DNA of 39,373 nt from Candidatus Hydrogenedentota bacterium (lineage in GTDB: Bacteria; Hydrogenedentota; Hydrogenedentia; Hydrogenedentales; CAILVY01), in contig JAKQOG010000259.1 in NCBI GenBank assembly GCA_029565395.1, forward strand, positions 1 to 39,373, read 5' to 3'. How positions within the stretch are numbered: position 1 is the stretch's first letter; each line of letters opens with the position of its first letter. This document shows positions 1 through 9,286 of the stretch, piece by piece. The notes under the pieces are model-generated. The model had not been told where the DNA came from. It saw nothing but the letters and a program-made list of their open reading frames with translations, and did not search any database. The position numbers and the translations under genes were made by a program.

Positions 1-155
1 GCGTTTGGGGTGAATTAGCTCAAAAAAAGTCTCTTTTGCCTCCCGGAACCCATTTTCCCCCATAGCTCCGGGGTAGAGCCAATTTTCCCGCCACAGGATA
101 ACCCCGTCAATATTGGCTGACACCTATTTCGCAAATGCCTCTTGATGGAAAAGCC

Positions 156-185
156 TTGTATAGAGCAATTGTCATGCATTAAAAT
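156..185 (+). promoter_or_regulatory. possible sigma70-type promoter for the glycan gene string
   Basis: A TTGTAT box at 156-161 and a TAAAAT box at 180-185 are separated by 18 bases. The -10 matches consensus at five of six positions and the -35 mainly through TTG. It lies about 30 bases ahead of the first + strand gene. This is pattern matching only. The rest of bases 1-209 shows nothing else I can support. Confidence 0.3.
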
Positions 186-215
186 ACCGTTTTACAGGCT
201 TGGTGCATCGTGAGC

Positions 216-563
216 ATGAAAAAAATCACCCTATTGTGCAGAGAATGGCTGGGGCTCACAGGAGTTGGAATCTCAGGCGCTCTCTATGGGTTATATAGGA
301 GAAATAGTGCGCGGCACTATCGCCCTCCGGAATTTAAAACGGTTTTCAATCCCTTTCATTTCCTGAACCCGGAAGATGACAGATTGATGGGCGATGGGAA
401 CGGCTGCTTGATCGTTCTGGCGGGTCTGTTTCGCGATCAGGGTTTTACGGTGCGGGGCATTCAGGAATGTATGTATCCGCTGCTCCGGCCGGCAGATAAA
501 GAACACCCTTCCCAATTCCTGTATAATGAGCAGGTTAACTTGTTAACCGATGAAGCAGTATGA
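216..563 (+). CDS. small hypothetical protein ahead of a glycosyltransferase
   Basis: A 115-residue protein that I do not recognise. It begins with a basic MKK segment and a short, weakly hydrophobic stretch (about residues 10-27) that could be a poor membrane anchor or signal. The rest is soluble-looking and contains GDGNGC near the middle. The ATG at 216 is preferred over an in-frame GTG at 210 because both lack a clear Shine-Dalgarno site and the ATG gives a natural MKK start. Its stop overlaps the next start by 4 bases (ATGA), so it is translationally coupled to the GT4 gene and probably belongs to the same envelope-glycan operon. No function is assigned. Confidence 0.5.
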   Translation: MKKITLLCREWLGLTGVGISGALYGLYRRNSARHYRPPEFKTVFNPFHFLNPEDDRLMGDGNGCLIVLAGLFRDQGFTVRGIQECMYPLLRPADKEHPSQFLYNEQVNLLTDEAV

Positions 564-1687
564 AGATTTTGCACGTCTACAAAGATTTTTATCCCCCTGT
601 CCTGGGCGGAATGGAGCGGCATATAGGATTAATGTGCCGCTTCCAACGGCAATGGGCTGACGTGGAAGCGCTGGTGTGCAGCCGATCCTGGCGCACCCGC
701 GTAAGTCATCGGGATGGAACACCTGTCTTGGAGGTGGGAGAGTGGGGCCGTTTTCAAAGTGCCCCGGTTTCACCAGCATTTCCCTGGCATCTCCGCCGGC
801 TTTCCGCCGATGTGGTCGTGGTGCATGTTCCAAACCCTACCGCGGAACTGGCATGGCTGATAGCCCGCCCCCGCGGATGCCTCGTGGTGCGGTATCACAG
901 CGATGTGGTCCGCCAAGCCGCCGCGATGAAGGTGTACCGCCCTTTCTTAATGAAATTCTTGCGAAAAGCTGCTATGATCATCCCCACCTCTGAGCCGTAT
1001 GTGGCCTCGTCTCCGATTCTTGCAGATGTGCGGGATCGGTGCCGGGTGGTGCCATTGGGTATCTTGTCAGAAGAGTTTCAATCTCCCGATGAAGCCCGGG
1101 TGTCGGCATTACGTGCGGAATACGGGGGTGATTTCGTCTTCTTTTCCGGTATGCACCGGTATTACAAAGGGCTGTCCTTTTTGGTCCGGGCAGCCGCGGA
1201 GATTCGCGCAAACGTGGTGATTGCAGGTGACGGACCGGAACGGGAGGGATGCATCGCGCTCGCCAGGAAACTCGGCGCACCGGCAGCATTTCCCGGCGCG
1301 TTGACCCATGAAGAACTGGTGGCGCATTTGCATGCCTGCGCGGTGTTTGCGTTTCCCTCCGTGGAGCGGAGCGAGGCTTTCGGCATATCCATCATGGAAG
1401 CGCACGCCTGCGGCAAGCCGGTGGTGGCCACCAAACTGGGTACCGGCGTGGAGTTTATAAACCAGGATGGCAAAACAGGATTAAATGTGCCGCCGCGCGA
1501 TCCCCGGGCGCTGGCGGAGGCCGTGAATATATTGTTGTCGGATCCCGCGCGGAGAAAACACATGGGCGAATATGCCCGGGAACGAATTCAACGGGAATTT
1601 CGCGCAGAGACCGTGGCAAAACAGGAATTTACCTTGTATCAGGAAGCAATGGCATGTTGCGGATCGTGCAACAACACCCGTACCTAA
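560..1687 (+). CDS. GT4-family glycosyltransferase
   Basis: A 375-residue GT-B fold glycosyltransferase that would transfer a sugar from a nucleotide donor to a glycan or lipid-linked acceptor on the cytoplasmic face. The N-terminal domain starts with the usual Rossmann strand and a Gly-Gly loop (residues 16-17). The C-terminal donor domain has an IAGDGPE segment (221-227) and the family E-x7-E signature, E272 to E280, in a SEAFGISIMEA context. A basic GMHRYYKG segment (197-204) fits the phosphate-binding position. Length is normal for GT4. It overlaps the preceding gene by 4 bases and the WecA-like gene by 34, so it most likely extends the lipid-linked glycan that WecA starts. The exact sugar cannot be read from the sequence. 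Confidence 0.9.
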   Translation: MKILHVYKDFYPPVLGGMERHIGLMCRFQRQWADVEALVCSRSWRTRVSHRDGTPVLEVGEWGRFQSAPVSPAFPWHLRRLSADVVVVHVPNPTAELAWLIARPRGCLVVRYHSDVVRQAAAMKVYRPFLMKFLRKAAMIIPTSEPYVASSPILADVRDRCRVVPLGILSEEFQSPDEARVSALRAEYGGDFVFFSGMHRYYKGLSFLVRAAAEIRANVVIAGDGPEREGCIALARKLGAPAAFPGALTHEELVAHLHACAVFAFPSVERSEAFGISIMEAHACGKPVVATKLGTGVEFINQDGKTGLNVPPRDPRALAEAVNILLSDPARRKHMGEYARERIQREFRAETVAKQEFTLYQEAMACCGSCNNTRT

Positions 1688-2763
1688 TGTACGTCTATGC
1701 AATGACGCTTGCGTTCGCGGTATCGCTGACGCTGACCGCGATCATGCGGCGCCTGGCGAATCAGTGGCGGTTTCTGGATCATCCCGGAGAACGGAAAATC
1801 CACCGGGAACCCATCCCTTTGCTGGGAGGGGTGGCCTTTGTATTCACGTTTTACATCATCGTACTGGGGCATCTGGGCGCCCTGCTGCTGATGCACGAAT
1901 TCGATCTGGCCTGGCTGGAACAACAGCTTATTCTTCTTCTGGGGGAAGGAAGCTGGGCGAAAATGTCCGGAATTCTCCTCGGAACCTTCATGATTTTTGC
2001 TCTGGGGATTATTGATGATCTGAAGGTTCTGACGCCCTGGACCAAACTATTCGGTCAAATAGCCGCCGCCATCGTTTTGGTATCCACCGGGAACCGGATT
2101 GAACTGTTTGTGCTTTCCAATGTGTGGGTCTCCGCCGCCGTTACCGTGTTCTGGGTCGTTCTCATCACCAATTCCATGAATTTCCTCGACAACATGGACG
2201 GGTTGTGCGGAGGGGTGTCCATTATTGCCGCCTATTCCTTTTTTCTCTGCCTCCAACCCCATGAAGACCAATTAGCCCGATTCATGCTCATTGTATTCGC
2301 GGGAGCCGTGGCGGGCTTTCTCTACCACAATCTCAGTCCCGCACGGATTTTCATGGGCGACGCCGGCGCCATGTTCAATGGATATTTTTTAGCCACCATG
2401 GCCGTTATTGGAACCTTCCACGTTGAATCAACCCCCTCCCGCATCGCGGTGGCCGCACCTATTTTGGCCCTGAGCGTGCCTCTCTTTGACACCTTCAGCG
2501 TGGTGTATATTCGATGGAAAAATGGCCAAAACGTCATGCTGGGGGATAAACGGCACTTTTCACACCGATTAGTGGATTTGGGCATGACTCCCCACCAGGC
2601 GGTGGCGTTTATCTACCTTGTCGCAGCCGTGGCCGGCATGGGCGCTGCCTTGCTGCCGGTGCTCGACCTGAACGGAACCCTGATTATTCTTGCCCAGACC
2701 TTGGGTATTTTTCTTTTGATTGTATTGCTCATGAACGCGCATACAAAGCCCGGAACTGAATAA
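1654..2763 (+). CDS. WecA/MraY-family undecaprenyl-phosphate sugar-1-phosphate transferase
   Basis: A 369-residue polytopic membrane enzyme of the WecA/TagO/MraY family. These transfer a HexNAc-1-phosphate from UDP-sugar to undecaprenyl phosphate and so start surface glycan synthesis. Visible motifs are the Mg-binding DD pair in GIIDDLK (121-122), NSMNFLDNMDGL (173-184), FMGDAG (233-238) and a DKRHFSHRL loop near residue 298. The WecA-like loop and neighbouring GT4 and ligase genes favour WecA over MraY. The start at 1654 has AGGAAG at 1641-1646 with 7-base spacing, although it overlaps the previous gene by 34 bases. An in-frame ATG at 1687 forms a TAATG junction but has no visible ribosome site. 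Confidence 0.9.
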   Translation: MLRIVQQHPYLMYVYAMTLAFAVSLTLTAIMRRLANQWRFLDHPGERKIHREPIPLLGGVAFVFTFYIIVLGHLGALLLMHEFDLAWLEQQLILLLGEGSWAKMSGILLGTFMIFALGIIDDLKVLTPWTKLFGQIAAAIVLVSTGNRIELFVLSNVWVSAAVTVFWVVLITNSMNFLDNMDGLCGGVSIIAAYSFFLCLQPHEDQLARFMLIVFAGAVAGFLYHNLSPARIFMGDAGAMFNGYFLATMAVIGTFHVESTPSRIAVAAPILALSVPLFDTFSVVYIRWKNGQNVMLGDKRHFSHRLVDLGMTPHQAVAFIYLVAAVAGMGAALLPVLDLNGTLIILAQTLGIFLLIVLLMNAHTKPGTE

Positions 2764-2783
2764 GCCAGAAATGGACGGTAGTT

Positions 2784-5687
2784 GTGAGTAAAAAGGGAAC
2801 AGTGAAACAAAACACGGCAGTACTTCAACCAGCGGCCTCTTCTTCCTTTGCTTCCTATTGGCCCGAAGACTTTTGCCGGCCGCGCACCGCCATGATAATC
2901 GCCATTACAATCGTGGCGTGGGGGCTGATAATGATTGGGCTGGCCTATATGAACCGGCTCCATGGAGTTCGCATCCTCCTGGCCTGGTGGATGAACCTGT
3001 CTCATCCGGAATTAGTCAGCAAGGAAAGCTGGGATATCGCCGCCTTGCTATGGATTATGGTGTTGACCGTGGGCGCCGGAATAGTCCACCCCTCTTTGGG
3101 GCTAATCGTTCTGGCGTTATTCCGCCCCTGGCATGACGGATATACGTATTTCGAAGACAACGTTTACTTTCTATGGGGGATTTGGTTCCTGTTCGCGGTA
3201 TGGGCGATCCGCCAGCTATTTCGCGGGGATCGCTTCCGCATGGGAATTCCCGCTCTCCTTATTGCTGGTTTCGCCGCCACCACCGTGATCACCATGGTCT
3301 CCTCCATCCAGTTTGATAATACCTACCGGCAGGTATTGCTATGGATAGGATATGGAACACTGTTTGTTTTAACCTGTAATACCGTCCGCAGCCGCAAGGT
3401 GATGGGGATACTTCTCACCGGATTAGTGATCAGTATTGCTGCCGAAACCATCTTCAGCATTCTTCAATTTCATTACATGCTCTCCGCGTTAAGAAATATC
3501 GCCAAGGATCCCCGCGTACTCCAATACTTCTTCGACACCAACGTAATGACGCCCGAGTTGGCGCGGCGCCTGAACGTTAACCGCGCCTTTGGAACCATGT
3601 TATTCCCCAACGCCTTGGCCGGATTTCTAATTCTTAGTATTCCTTACAGCGTTGCAGGGGCTATTCTTGGATGGCGCGCCCTGATCCCCGCCTGGCGGCT
3701 TCCCGGCGCGCCGGAAGACCGGATGTCCCGCCGGTACAAAGCAGTTGCCATAGCGATGCTGACCTGGTTTGTTGTGCTGTTGGTTATTTTTGTTTCCGGC
3801 ATATTTGTTGTCATGTGGCAAACACCAGACGTGCCGATGGAGAGGGTCCTCTTCGGTGTTGGCGGGATTGCTGCTGTTTTGGCCCTCGCGCCGGCGGTGC
3901 TACTCTTCTGGGTGGCGGACAATCGAGGGATCCTGATAAGCGCCATGGCGATTCGGGCGGCGGGGCTTTCCCTTCTGGCCCTTATGCAAGGTTATGCTTT
4001 ATGGATTACCTACTCCCGCGGCGCCATGCTGAGTCTTGCCTTCGCGGCTTTGACGGGTCTTGTCCTATGGTTTTCCAAAGAACACGGCCTCCGGTGGATG
4101 CGAAGAGGCATTCCCACGGCAGGTTTGCTCATAATCATTGGGCTGATGACCGCCCAAACGGCCGCTCCAGGCACTCCCCCTCCGCAACATACCCCTCCTT
4201 CAACCTCCACGGCGAGTACGGAATCTCCCAAACCGAATTCTCCTCCTCCGACCAAAATAAACTCACTGACTGAAGTGACCGAAGAAGGCATAACGCTTAG
4301 TTGGTGGGACCTGTTGAATCCGGCCTCCTGGATGTTGCGGGTTTCCTATTGGCGTGTGGGACTAACGATGTTTTGGAACCACTTCTGGACGGGGGTGGGG
4401 TTAGGCAATTTCGGAATTGCCTATGTGAAGTACCAGTATATCGGCGCCGGTCCGGTCCGGTTGGCCCATAATGGATACCTTCAGGCATTTTGTGAAACAG
4501 GCGTGCTCGGCGGTCTGATGTTGCTTGCTTTCTGGGGATATTTCATCGTTTGGGGGGCGATCCGTATTTTGCGCCAAACGGGGGATCACGATCGGCTTCT
4601 TCTTATAGGGTTATATGTGGGCGTTCTAGCCTTCTTGTTCCATTCCGCCATCGACATCAATTTTCAGCATCCCTCGTTAATGATGTTCGCCATGTTGTTT
4701 TGCGGCCTGTTTTATGCCGTTGCTTTTATCAGCGGGCAGGAACCGGAAAAAAGCGCGGGAGCACCATGGAAACGGCAGGTGATTGTATTGCCGATGCTGG
4801 TGATAACAGCACTGGCAATGGGCATGAGTTCGAGGGTTTGGCAACAAGATGCAGCGTTAAATCGAATGGGATTGCTCTTGTTGGATACCAATGGGAAAAG
4901 TGAATTGGACAAACGCTTCAGCTTGTGCCAGTTCTTTCTTAACGACCCAAACGCAATAAACGGAACAACTCCGGCAAAGAAACCCCAAGTGCCCTTCCAT
5001 ACCCTTATGGCCTTAATCCCCAACGCCCAGGAGTTAATGACCTTGGGCGTGGTCTATGCTCCCTTGCCCGATACTCCGAAAGGCATGCGGCGGCTGAAAC
5101 AAGGCGAGTCTATCCCGGAGGATGCTGTCTTGGTCGTAACGCAACCTGCACAAGCTTTCGATAAAGCTTGGGAATATGGTACTGCATGGGTCCAAGAACT
5201 TGAACGTATTGACCGGAGGTTTCCCCATTCCCCTGATTTGGCCCTCCATATCGCCCAATGGTGCGACCTTTTTGTGGCCGCTCCCCAGAAACCGGAATTG
5301 GCCAATCAACGCAAAGAATTTGCCGCAAAACTGGTGATGTGGTCTCAGGAGGCTCTGCGTCGAAGCCCAGTGCACCCTGACATGCATCTCAACGTCGCGC
5401 AGGCATATTGGGCTATGGGTAATTTGAGTGAAGGCGCTGAACGCTTCTCCTGGCTCGAAAAAGCGTTGGATGAATTTAAACAGGCCAGCGTCATCAACCG
5501 CGCTACCGCCTTCCACCTGCGCCAATATATGGAAGCCTTGCAAAAAGTCAGTGAAGCATATCGCCAAGCGGGCGATGCCGCACAGGCAGATGCATTATCC
5601 GAACAGGTAAAAGCCGTCCAAGAGGAAATCAAGGCCATTAGAGACGCCAATCAAAAACTAAAAAAGAAGAAAACCGGCAACGTATGA
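2784..5687 (+). CDS. O-antigen ligase/Wzy-type polymerase with C-terminal TPR-like region
   Basis: A 967-residue membrane protein with many hydrophobic helices through about residue 680. It has the O-antigen ligase/polymerase signature LAHNGYLQAFCETG near residue 560, in the large periplasmic loop that carries the catalytic region in this family. An unusual Pro/Ser/Thr-rich stretch (about 460-490) precedes that loop. The last 300 residues are soluble; about 805-950 form paired amphipathic helices resembling TPRs, ending in a Lys-rich tail. The family polymerises or ligates undecaprenyl-linked glycan on the outer side of the membrane. Together with the GT4 and WecA genes it forms a compact glycan set. 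The GTG start at 2784 lies 20 bases after the WecA stop, and the 3' end overlaps the peptidase start by 4 bases. Confidence 0.85.
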   Translation: MSKKGTVKQNTAVLQPAASSSFASYWPEDFCRPRTAMIIAITIVAWGLIMIGLAYMNRLHGVRILLAWWMNLSHPELVSKESWDIAALLWIMVLTVGAGIVHPSLGLIVLALFRPWHDGYTYFEDNVYFLWGIWFLFAVWAIRQLFRGDRFRMGIPALLIAGFAATTVITMVSSIQFDNTYRQVLLWIGYGTLFVLTCNTVRSRKVMGILLTGLVISIAAETIFSILQFHYMLSALRNIAKDPRVLQYFFDTNVMTPELARRLNVNRAFGTMLFPNALAGFLILSIPYSVAGAILGWRALIPAWRLPGAPEDRMSRRYKAVAIAMLTWFVVLLVIFVSGIFVVMWQTPDVPMERVLFGVGGIAAVLALAPAVLLFWVADNRGILISAMAIRAAGLSLLALMQGYALWITYSRGAMLSLAFAALTGLVLWFSKEHGLRWMRRGIPTAGLLIIIGLMTAQTAAPGTPPPQHTPPSTSTASTESPKPNSPPPTKINSLTEVTEEGITLSWWDLLNPASWMLRVSYWRVGLTMFWNHFWTGVGLGNFGIAYVKYQYIGAGPVRLAHNGYLQAFCETGVLGGLMLLAFWGYFIVWGAIRILRQTGDHDRLLLIGLYVGVLAFLFHSAIDINFQHPSLMMFAMLFCGLFYAVAFISGQEPEKSAGAPWKRQVIVLPMLVITALAMGMSSRVWQQDAALNRMGLLLLDTNGKSELDKRFSLCQFFLNDPNAINGTTPAKKPQVPFHTLMALIPNAQELMTLGVVYAPLPDTPKGMRRLKQGESIPEDAVLVVTQPAQAFDKAWEYGTAWVQELERIDRRFPHSPDLALHIAQWCDLFVAAPQKPELANQRKEFAAKLVMWSQEALRRSPVHPDMHLNVAQAYWAMGNLSEGAERFSWLEKALDEFKQASVINRATAFHLRQYMEALQKVSEAYRQAGDAAQADALSEQVKAVQEEIKAIRDANQKLKKKKTGNV

Positions 5688-6769
5688 TGCAGGATAGTGA
5701 CATGCACAAAGCCATTGCCAAAATACGCGAAGGATTGCAGTGTGCAGGATGCGAGGCCTTTTTCAGCCTGTCCCCCCCTGCCAATGAGTACCTGACAGGT
5801 TTCCATGGATCCACCTCTGCGGTCATCATCACCGGATCTCTGGCACAGTTCCTTTGCGACTTCCGCTATACCGAACAAGCTAAAGAGCAAGTGCAGGGAT
5901 ATATCGTGGAAGAGATCCAGGGAACCCTCGAAACCCGCGTGGGTGAACGTCTGCAAACCCTCGGCATAACCAGAACCGCCTTTGATCCACTTACGTTAAC
6001 CGTATTTCAGAAAGATACTGTACAAAAGGCCTATCCCGGCTTATTAATCCCCCTCCCTGATTTACTCGCTGACCTGCGAATGACGAAAACAAATGAGGAA
6101 ATCGAGAAAATCAGGAATGCCTCACAAACGGCTGAAGCAGCGCTCGGAAAGATGCTGCACCATCTCACCTCAGGAATTACCGAGTGGGAACTTGCCGCTC
6201 ACCTTGAATTTGAATTTAAACGGGCAGGAGCGCAAAAAAGTGCTTTTGATCCCATTGTTTTATTTGGAACAAGAAGTTCCTTGCCACACGGGATGCCCTC
6301 GAATAAGGAGCTATCTCCAGGGGATATTATCCTTATCGATTGTGGCTGTGTGGTGGACGGGTATTGCTCCGACTTGACTCGAACGTACGTATTCGGTAGG
6401 ATTCCCGGTGCTTGGTTTGAGGAGATATACCAAGTTACACGAACGGCGCAAGAGGCGGCACGGCAGGTGATCGCTGCGGATGCCGTGTGCCGGGAGGTAG
6501 ACGCTGTAGCCCGGAATATTATTGGCGAAGCCGGGTACGGGAGTTATTTTGGCCATGGTTTAGGCCATGGGGTTGGGTTGGAGGTTCACGAACCCCCGCG
6601 CCTGAACATGCAATCGGATACCGTCTTGACCGCCGGGATGGTGGTTACGGCAGAGCCGGGGATTTACCTGCCCGGTCGAGGCGGGGTCCGGATAGAGGAC
6701 CTTTTGGTTGTAACGGAGAATGGATGTGAAACGCTAACGCGTTTGCCAAAGGAATTACAGGTTTTATGA
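5684..6769 (+). CDS. M24-family Xaa-Pro aminopeptidase (PepP/PepQ type)
   Basis: A 361-residue cytosolic metallopeptidase predicted to cleave the N-terminal residue next to proline. Residues 1-130 form the creatinase-like N-terminal domain, and 138-361 the pita-bread catalytic domain. The five metal ligands are visible: D219 (LIDCG), D230 (SDLTRTY), H295 (HGVGLEVHE), E324 (AEPGIY) and E338 (RIEDL). It overlaps both neighbours by 4 bases. In-frame ATGs at 5687 and 5702 are alternative starts. A peptidase of this family directly upstream of efp is a widespread arrangement, seen for example as yqhT-efp in Bacillus. Confidence 0.93.
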   Translation: MMQDSDMHKAIAKIREGLQCAGCEAFFSLSPPANEYLTGFHGSTSAVIITGSLAQFLCDFRYTEQAKEQVQGYIVEEIQGTLETRVGERLQTLGITRTAFDPLTLTVFQKDTVQKAYPGLLIPLPDLLADLRMTKTNEEIEKIRNASQTAEAALGKMLHHLTSGITEWELAAHLEFEFKRAGAQKSAFDPIVLFGTRSSLPHGMPSNKELSPGDIILIDCGCVVDGYCSDLTRTYVFGRIPGAWFEEIYQVTRTAQEAARQVIAADAVCREVDAVARNIIGEAGYGSYFGHGLGHGVGLEVHEPPRLNMQSDTVLTAGMVVTAEPGIYLPGRGGVRIEDLLVVTENGCETLTRLPKELQVL

Positions 6770-7332
6770 GCGTAATATCAACAGCGGATTTCCGCAATGG
6801 CTTGGTGGTGGAATTAGACGGATCGCTAATGGAAATTGTTGAATTTCAACATGTTAAACCAGGAAAAGGCGGCGCATTTGTCCGGACAAAATTCAAAAAT
6901 GTCTTGACGGGCCGGGTACTGGAAAAAACGTTTCGGTCCGGTGAAAAAATGGAAGAAGCACGCATAGAAGAACGCAAATGGCAGTACTTATATCACGATG
7001 GCGACCTGTTTCACTTCATGGACCCCATGAGCTTTGAGCAAATGGCCGTGAATGAGGATGTGGTAGGCGATAACGCGCAATGGATCAAAGAAAATATGGA
7101 AATCGGCCTGCTCTTCCACGGCGAAAGAGTGATCGCCACACGGGTGCCGCTCTTTGTGGAATTGAAAATTACACGGACTGACCCTGGCCTTCAAGGAGAC
7201 CGTGCAACAGGGGGGACAAAACCAGCCACCCTGGAAACGGGTGCCGTCATCCAAGTGCCTTTGTTTTTAAATGAAGGCACCGTGGTAAAAGTCGACACCC
7301 GGACCGGGGGATATATTGAGCGGGTCAGCTAA
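6766..7332 (+). CDS. efp: elongation factor P
   Basis: A 188-residue elongation factor P, which binds the ribosome between the P and E sites and relieves stalling at polyproline stretches. Its three domains are all present. The loop carrying the modified residue reads HVKPGKGGAF, with lysine at position 34 exactly as in E. coli EF-P. This points to a lysine-type modification rather than the arginine rhamnosylation type; no modification enzyme is visible here. The start overlaps the peptidase stop by 4 bases. The window encodes several proline-rich products, including the loop of the O-antigen ligase and the HU C-terminus, that are plausible EF-P clients. Confidence 0.97.
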   Translation: MSVISTADFRNGLVVELDGSLMEIVEFQHVKPGKGGAFVRTKFKNVLTGRVLEKTFRSGEKMEEARIEERKWQYLYHDGDLFHFMDPMSFEQMAVNEDVVGDNAQWIKENMEIGLLFHGERVIATRVPLFVELKITRTDPGLQGDRATGGTKPATLETGAVIQVPLFLNEGTVVKVDTRTGGYIERVS

Positions 7333-7362
7333 TGAACCCAGCACTCTCGAGAACTGGAGGGT

Positions 7363-7842
7363 ATGAGCGTGGACTTTAACGAGATTCAGGATCTGATCAA
7401 AATTCTCGAATCGTCCGGGTTAACCGAGATAGAAATAGAGGAAAACGGCCGCCGTATCCGGCTGAGCAAACAAGGACCTTCAGGTGCATTGGCCGCCCCT
7501 ATGCACTTTATCCCTGTCCCTGCGGGATTCGGCGGAGGGATTCCCCTGCCTGGTGCGACCCCTCAAGACCGGCTTGCTTCCGAAACGCGTGAAAATGGCC
7601 TCATTACCATAGATTCCCCCATGGTAGGGACCTTCTATACCGCATCCTCGCCTGGAAAGCCGCCCTTTGTCTTGCCCGGTGACACTGTCGAGCCAAATCA
7701 GACGGTCTGTATCGTCGAAGCCATGAAAATTATGAACGAAGTCGTCGCTAAAGTTCCCGCTATCATTGAAAAAGTGTTGGTGGACAACGGCGAACCGGTA
7801 GAATTCGGCCAGCCCCTGTTTACGGCCCGGCCCCTAATTTAA
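7363..7842 (+). CDS. accB: biotin carboxyl carrier protein of acetyl-CoA carboxylase
   Basis: A 159-residue biotin carboxyl carrier protein. The N-terminal 35 residues match the usual helical AccB start, a variable Pro/Gly/Ala linker spans about 38-75, and the biotinyl domain (about 80-157) carries EAMKIMN with the biotin-accepting lysine at K122. AccC carboxylates this biotin as the first step of fatty acid synthesis. The ribosome site GGAGG (7356-7360) is only 2 bases from the ATG at 7363 but 8 bases from an in-frame GTG at 7369, which would give a start like those of known AccB proteins. The true start may therefore be 7369. The stop overlaps accC by one base (TAATG). Confidence 0.96.
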   Translation: MSVDFNEIQDLIKILESSGLTEIEIEENGRRIRLSKQGPSGALAAPMHFIPVPAGFGGGIPLPGATPQDRLASETRENGLITIDSPMVGTFYTASSPGKPPFVLPGDTVEPNQTVCIVEAMKIMNEVVAKVPAIIEKVLVDNGEPVEFGQPLFTARPLI

Positions 7843-9212
7843 TGACCCCCATACCAGAAACCAAACGTATGTTCAGACGCATCCTTATAGCGAACCGCGG
7901 CGAAATAGCGGTACGTATAATCCGGGCCTGCCGCCAAATGGGCATTACCTCCATTGCAGTCTATTCAGTGGCCGATAAGCACTCCTTGCACACCATCATG
8001 GCCGACGAAAGCATTTGCATCGGGCCTGCCGAGGCTGCCGAAAGCTATCTTGACATTCCAGCTATCATCTCCGCCGCCGAGGTCACGGATGCCCAAGCCA
8101 TTCACCCCGGATACGGCTTCCTTTCAGAAAACGCCAAATTTGCCAATATTTGCCAGGATTGCCATATCGCTTTTATCGGACCAAATGTCCAGGCGCTTGC
8201 CATGAGCGGCGACAAAGCCGCTTGCCGTCAAGTGGTCGAGCAATCCGGTGTGCCGGTGGTTCCGGGAAGCTCCGGTAAAATAAAAGAGCCGGAACAAGCT
8301 ATGAAAGTGGCCCAGAAGATCGGTTTTCCCGTAACGGTCAAGGCAGCCTTTGGCGGAGGCGGAAAAGGCATGCGGGTTGCCCACAACGAAGCGACCCTCA
8401 AACATGACGTGTCCTTGGCCATTACAGAAGCCCAAGCGGCTTTTGGTGATGGCGGGATATATATTGAGAAATATATCGAGGGCGCCCGGCACGTGGAATT
8501 TCAAATCCTCGCGGATCAACACGGCCGGATTATTACCCTGGGCGAACGGGAATGCAGCATTCAACGCCGGCATCAAAAATTGATCGAAGAAACGCCCTCC
8601 CCCGGATTAAACGCCTCCCAGCGGGCTAAAATGGCCAAAGCGGCGCTGCGGGCTGCCCGGACCATCAATTACAGCAACGCCGGTACGGTAGAATTCCTCT
8701 TGGGGCCGGATGGTCAATATTATTTCATTGAATTTAACGCGCGAATCCAGGTGGAACACGGGATCACGGAAGAAGTGACGGGCATCGATTTAGTCCGCGA
8801 ACAAATACGGATTGCCTGGGGTCAGCCGCTGGGCTACAGTACGGTGATCCCTCGAGGAGTGGCCATTGAGGCCCGGATTTACGCGGAAGATCCGGAAATG
8901 AACTTCCGCCCCTCCCCCGGTGTTATTAAACGCCTGCACTTGCCAGGCGGCCCGGGCATACGCGTGGATACCCATATTATGCAGGGATATGAGGTGTCGC
9001 ATCATTATGATTCCCTGCTCGCGAAGATAATCGCTCAAGGTAAAGATCGCACCGAAGCCATAGAGCGGCTTCACGCAGCGTTGGAAGAAATGACGACGGA
9101 GGGGGTCACCAGCACGGCCCGGTTATGCTCGCGAATCGTGCGTGGGGACCGCTTCCGGCGCGGGGACACAGGCCCCGATTTGCTGGATGAGTATCTGCCG
9201 TCCATGGGATAA
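7842..9212 (+). CDS. accC: biotin carboxylase subunit of acetyl-CoA carboxylase
   Basis: A 456-residue ATP-grasp biotin carboxylase that carboxylates the biotin on AccB using ATP and bicarbonate. The N-terminal FRRILIANRGEIAVRIIRA segment is diagnostic. The glycine-rich ATP loop GGGGKGMR, the ECSIQRRHQK segment and the catalytic region around RIQVEH are intact, with small substitutions in the last (NARIQVEHGITEE). Translation may start at 7842 through the TAATG junction with accB, or at the in-frame ATG 7869, which gives the typical MFRRIL start. Neither has a strong Shine-Dalgarno site. The carboxyltransferase genes accA and accD are not in the window. Confidence 0.97.
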   Translation: MTPIPETKRMFRRILIANRGEIAVRIIRACRQMGITSIAVYSVADKHSLHTIMADESICIGPAEAAESYLDIPAIISAAEVTDAQAIHPGYGFLSENAKFANICQDCHIAFIGPNVQALAMSGDKAACRQVVEQSGVPVVPGSSGKIKEPEQAMKVAQKIGFPVTVKAAFGGGGKGMRVAHNEATLKHDVSLAITEAQAAFGDGGIYIEKYIEGARHVEFQILADQHGRIITLGERECSIQRRHQKLIEETPSPGLNASQRAKMAKAALRAARTINYSNAGTVEFLLGPDGQYYFIEFNARIQVEHGITEEVTGIDLVREQIRIAWGQPLGYSTVIPRGVAIEARIYAEDPEMNFRPSPGVIKRLHLPGGPGIRVDTHIMQGYEVSHHYDSLLAKIIAQGKDRTEAIERLHAALEEMTTEGVTSTARLCSRIVRGDRFRRGDTGPDLLDEYLPSMG

Positions 9213-9286
9213 TTACACTGCATGAAACGGGCGTATGCGTGTGGTGCGGCCTGGTACCGGGACAAATCGCCCAAGGAGAAACAAAC

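Noticed and set aside
1..63. A - strand frame starting at 63 and running off the left edge (MGENGFREAKETFF...)
   Set aside because: Only 21 codons are visible and the GGAG is just two bases from the ATG. It could be a divergent gene start, but the window is too short to support it.
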